A DNA stretch of 13,661 nt from Baffinella frigidus (lineage: Eukaryota; Cryptophyceae; Cryptomonadales; Baffinellaceae). Both the position numbers and the translations under genes were made by a program. Of the stretch, positions 12,343 to 13,661 are shown piece by piece. The DNA is taken from positions 345,410 through 359,070 of the forward strand of contig MU646410.1 in assembly GCA_026770585.1 (NCBI GenBank), written 5' to 3'. The notes beneath the pieces were generated by a model. It saw nothing but the letters and a program-made list of their open reading frames with translations, had not been told where the DNA came from and ran no database searches. Within the stretch, counting starts at the first letter, position 1. Each line of letters starts with the position of its first letter.

Positions 12343-12772
12343 TTATTGACTTTATTCGAAAGTGAAATGCACGGCACAGAATTGAGGCGAGCTTAGAAAA
12401 ATATCCGGGTAATCATCCGGTTGAATCCTAAGGCAAGAAACTGCCACTATGTACATACCCATAGTAGGGGAGATTCACCAAGATTTTACCGGGTAACCCA
12501 CCCACAGGAGAAATAGTAGAATTCTACTATTTCTTAAGTTCATAAGTGGACATTCTTCCCACAGAAAAATCGAAATTTCGGTAATTTGTTACAAATTCCG
12601 TGTGAACTGGCTTGTTTTCCCAGGTCAGCCCTACACTCTTTGCTCCTGTGTGGATCCCCCATTATGGGTACATGTAGTGGCAGTTTCTTGAATAGGAAAA
12701 CTTTGGTGCAGTTCCCAGATTCTTGCACGCGCAATTACCGGTATGTAATTCACTTTCGAATAAAGTCAATAA
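12343..12772. mobile_element. Large foldback element, about 430 bp
   Basis: The ends TTATTGACTTTATTCGAAAG and CTTTCGAATAAAGTCAATAA are exact inverses. Inside, CAAGAAACTGCCACTA (12434) pairs with TAGTGGCAGTTTCTTG (12675). A 26-bp perfect palindrome lies near the centre (12509-12534, AAATAGTAGAATTCTACTAT core). No transposase or clear target-site duplication. The open frame across 12586-13032 is not supported as a gene. Confidence 0.75.
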
Positions 12773-13234
12773 CTTCTAACTTAGGGGCGTTGTACGCGAA
12801 AAATTCCAGCTATTCCAGCTATTCCAGATTCCTGAATTCCGTCTATTCGGGTCTCCACGGAATAGAATCCCGGCCCAAATCCCGGGATTCTACTGCCGAA
12901 CATTCGCGGCTGAATTGCTTCCAATTCTCAAATGTGTCCATCTATTTATTTTGCTCATGGATCCATCCCTTCATGGGCGACGCGGGTCTCATGGGGCCCA
13001 CGGGGCTCACAAGGGGGCCCCGTGAAAGTTAGGCACAGCATCAGACGCGCGGCGCCGCGGTCGTTCCTCTCAGCTATTCAGATCGAGGCTGCGAGCAAAA
13101 CTCACCTCGTGGGCCCACCGAACTCATAGGGGCCATCGGGGCCCACGATCACGTTTCCTATTACATTCAGCAGTTAAGGCGGTCGGCTGAGAAGTGAGAA
13201 TTAAAAAAAAGAAAAAGTTGACTGAAAAGTAGCT
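12773..13234. other. Intergenic, no supported gene
   Basis: Contains short repeats (ATTCCAGCT twice, GAATAGAATCCCGG with CCGGGATTCTA in inverse) and GGGGCCC-rich palindromes around 13000 and 13130. A short collagen-like peptide can be read near 12973 but has no supporting context. Confidence 0.45.
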
Positions 13235-13320
13235 GAATAGACGAATTGAATAGCGCGATGAAAAATCCGAGCCGAATAGCGCGACATCTTTTTCGTCGCG
13301 CTATTCAATTCCGTCTATTC
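13235..13320. mobile_element. Foldback with GAATAGACGAATTGAATAGC arms
   Basis: GAATAGACGAATTGAATAGC pairs with GCTATTCAATTCCGTCTATT (two changes). A further copy of GAATAGCGCGA is in the loop. Similar GAATAGAAT pieces occur at about 12863 and 13368. Confidence 0.75.
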
Positions 13321-13461
13321 AATTAAAAGTGCCCTTTGTAAAATTTGTACCAGAAAAATAGAATCCGAATAGAATCTATTCCCAAAATCGCCCGCGTACA
13401 CCGCCCCTAATTAGTAAGGGCCCTTCTTTTGCCCCCTTCAAACACCCGGATTTCCCAAATA

Positions 13462-13600
13462 CCCGGAAAAACCGGCGTTTTCTTGGAGCCATTGCCCGGA
13501 ATTTCGAGCCGAACTTCGAGCTGGATTTTCCGGGCTCGAGAATCCCGGAAAATTCAATGGGATTTTCCGGGCAATGGTTCCAAGAGTCGTGTTTTCCGGG
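13462..13600. mobile_element. Foldback with CCCGGAAAA termini, 139 bp
   Basis: CCCGGAAAAACCGGCGTTTT at the left is mirrored by the complement of CCCGGAAAACACGACTC on the right, and the inner GGAGCCATTGCCCGGAA matches GGAACCATTGCCCGGAA in inverse. Further TTTTCCGGG copies lie inside. The minus-strand open frame over it is not a gene. Confidence 0.75.
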
Positions 13601-13661
13601 CAGGCGCCCCCGCGCGGGGGCGGGGGCGCGCCGCGGCATGTGAAGCACCGTCGGACGCGCC

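Noticed and set aside
12586-13032. Plus-strand open frame of 148 codons
   Set aside because: It crosses the right arm of the 12343-12772 foldback and has no domain or codon signal I can support.
13376-13648. Minus-strand open frame of 90 codons
   Set aside because: It lies over a foldback (13462-13600); the residues follow the inverted repeat rather than a protein pattern.

Overview
This looks like nuclear DNA of a eukaryote with plant/algal-type telomere repeats (TTTAGGG on one strand, CCCTAAA on the other). It has short GC-rich exons, many small introns and a dense population of inverted-repeat elements. Nothing resembles bacterial gene organisation. A unicellular alga is the best guess (haptophyte, cryptophyte or similar), but the sequence does not settle the lineage. 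I see no rRNA, tRNA or CRISPR. Most long open frames are shadows of repeats. The real coding signal is carried by short exons found by matching splice sites and reading phase.

Layout. Positions 1-960 hold a G-run, a foldback element and two decayed copies of an LRR exon. Positions 961-2915 on the minus strand hold the 5' part of a tubulin-folding cofactor E (TBCE)-like gene. Its exon 1 (2915-2239) encodes a divergent CAP-Gly-like region plus two LRRs, and exon 2 (1043-961) continues the LRR domain in phase. The rest of the gene is not recognisable before the window ends. Positions 2916-3146 are a short head-to-head intergenic region. From 3147 to 11283 on the plus strand I reconstruct an eight-exon gene for a small protein (165 residues in the model) with four hydrophobic segments and a basic tail. 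All seven junctions are phase-compatible, and its introns consist largely of telomere-like CCCTAAA/CCCGAAAC tracts. Positions 11284-13661 are intergenic and full of foldbacks and minisatellites.

The most unusual feature is how the telomere-like tracts and the exons are arranged. Tracts often start within a few bases of a 5' splice site and end just before a 3' splice site. They are repeatedly bounded by direct repeats that are copies of the adjoining exon end (18-27 bp). This resembles target-site duplication, as in intron-creating insertions or telomerase-patched breaks, and both genes show it. One exon (exon 5) has been tandemly duplicated so that the 218-base offset reads as an intron and the spliced protein is unchanged. 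Most tracts are C-rich on the coding strand of the gene that holds them, so the repeat orientation flips near the divergent promoter.

The mobile component includes two 140-bp MITEs with TTATCCGGGG termini and perfect 4-bp target duplications (GCAC and ATTC), a related 155-bp element starting TTATCTCAG, and more than ten other foldbacks. All gene models are inferences from sequence alone; transcript evidence would decide them.
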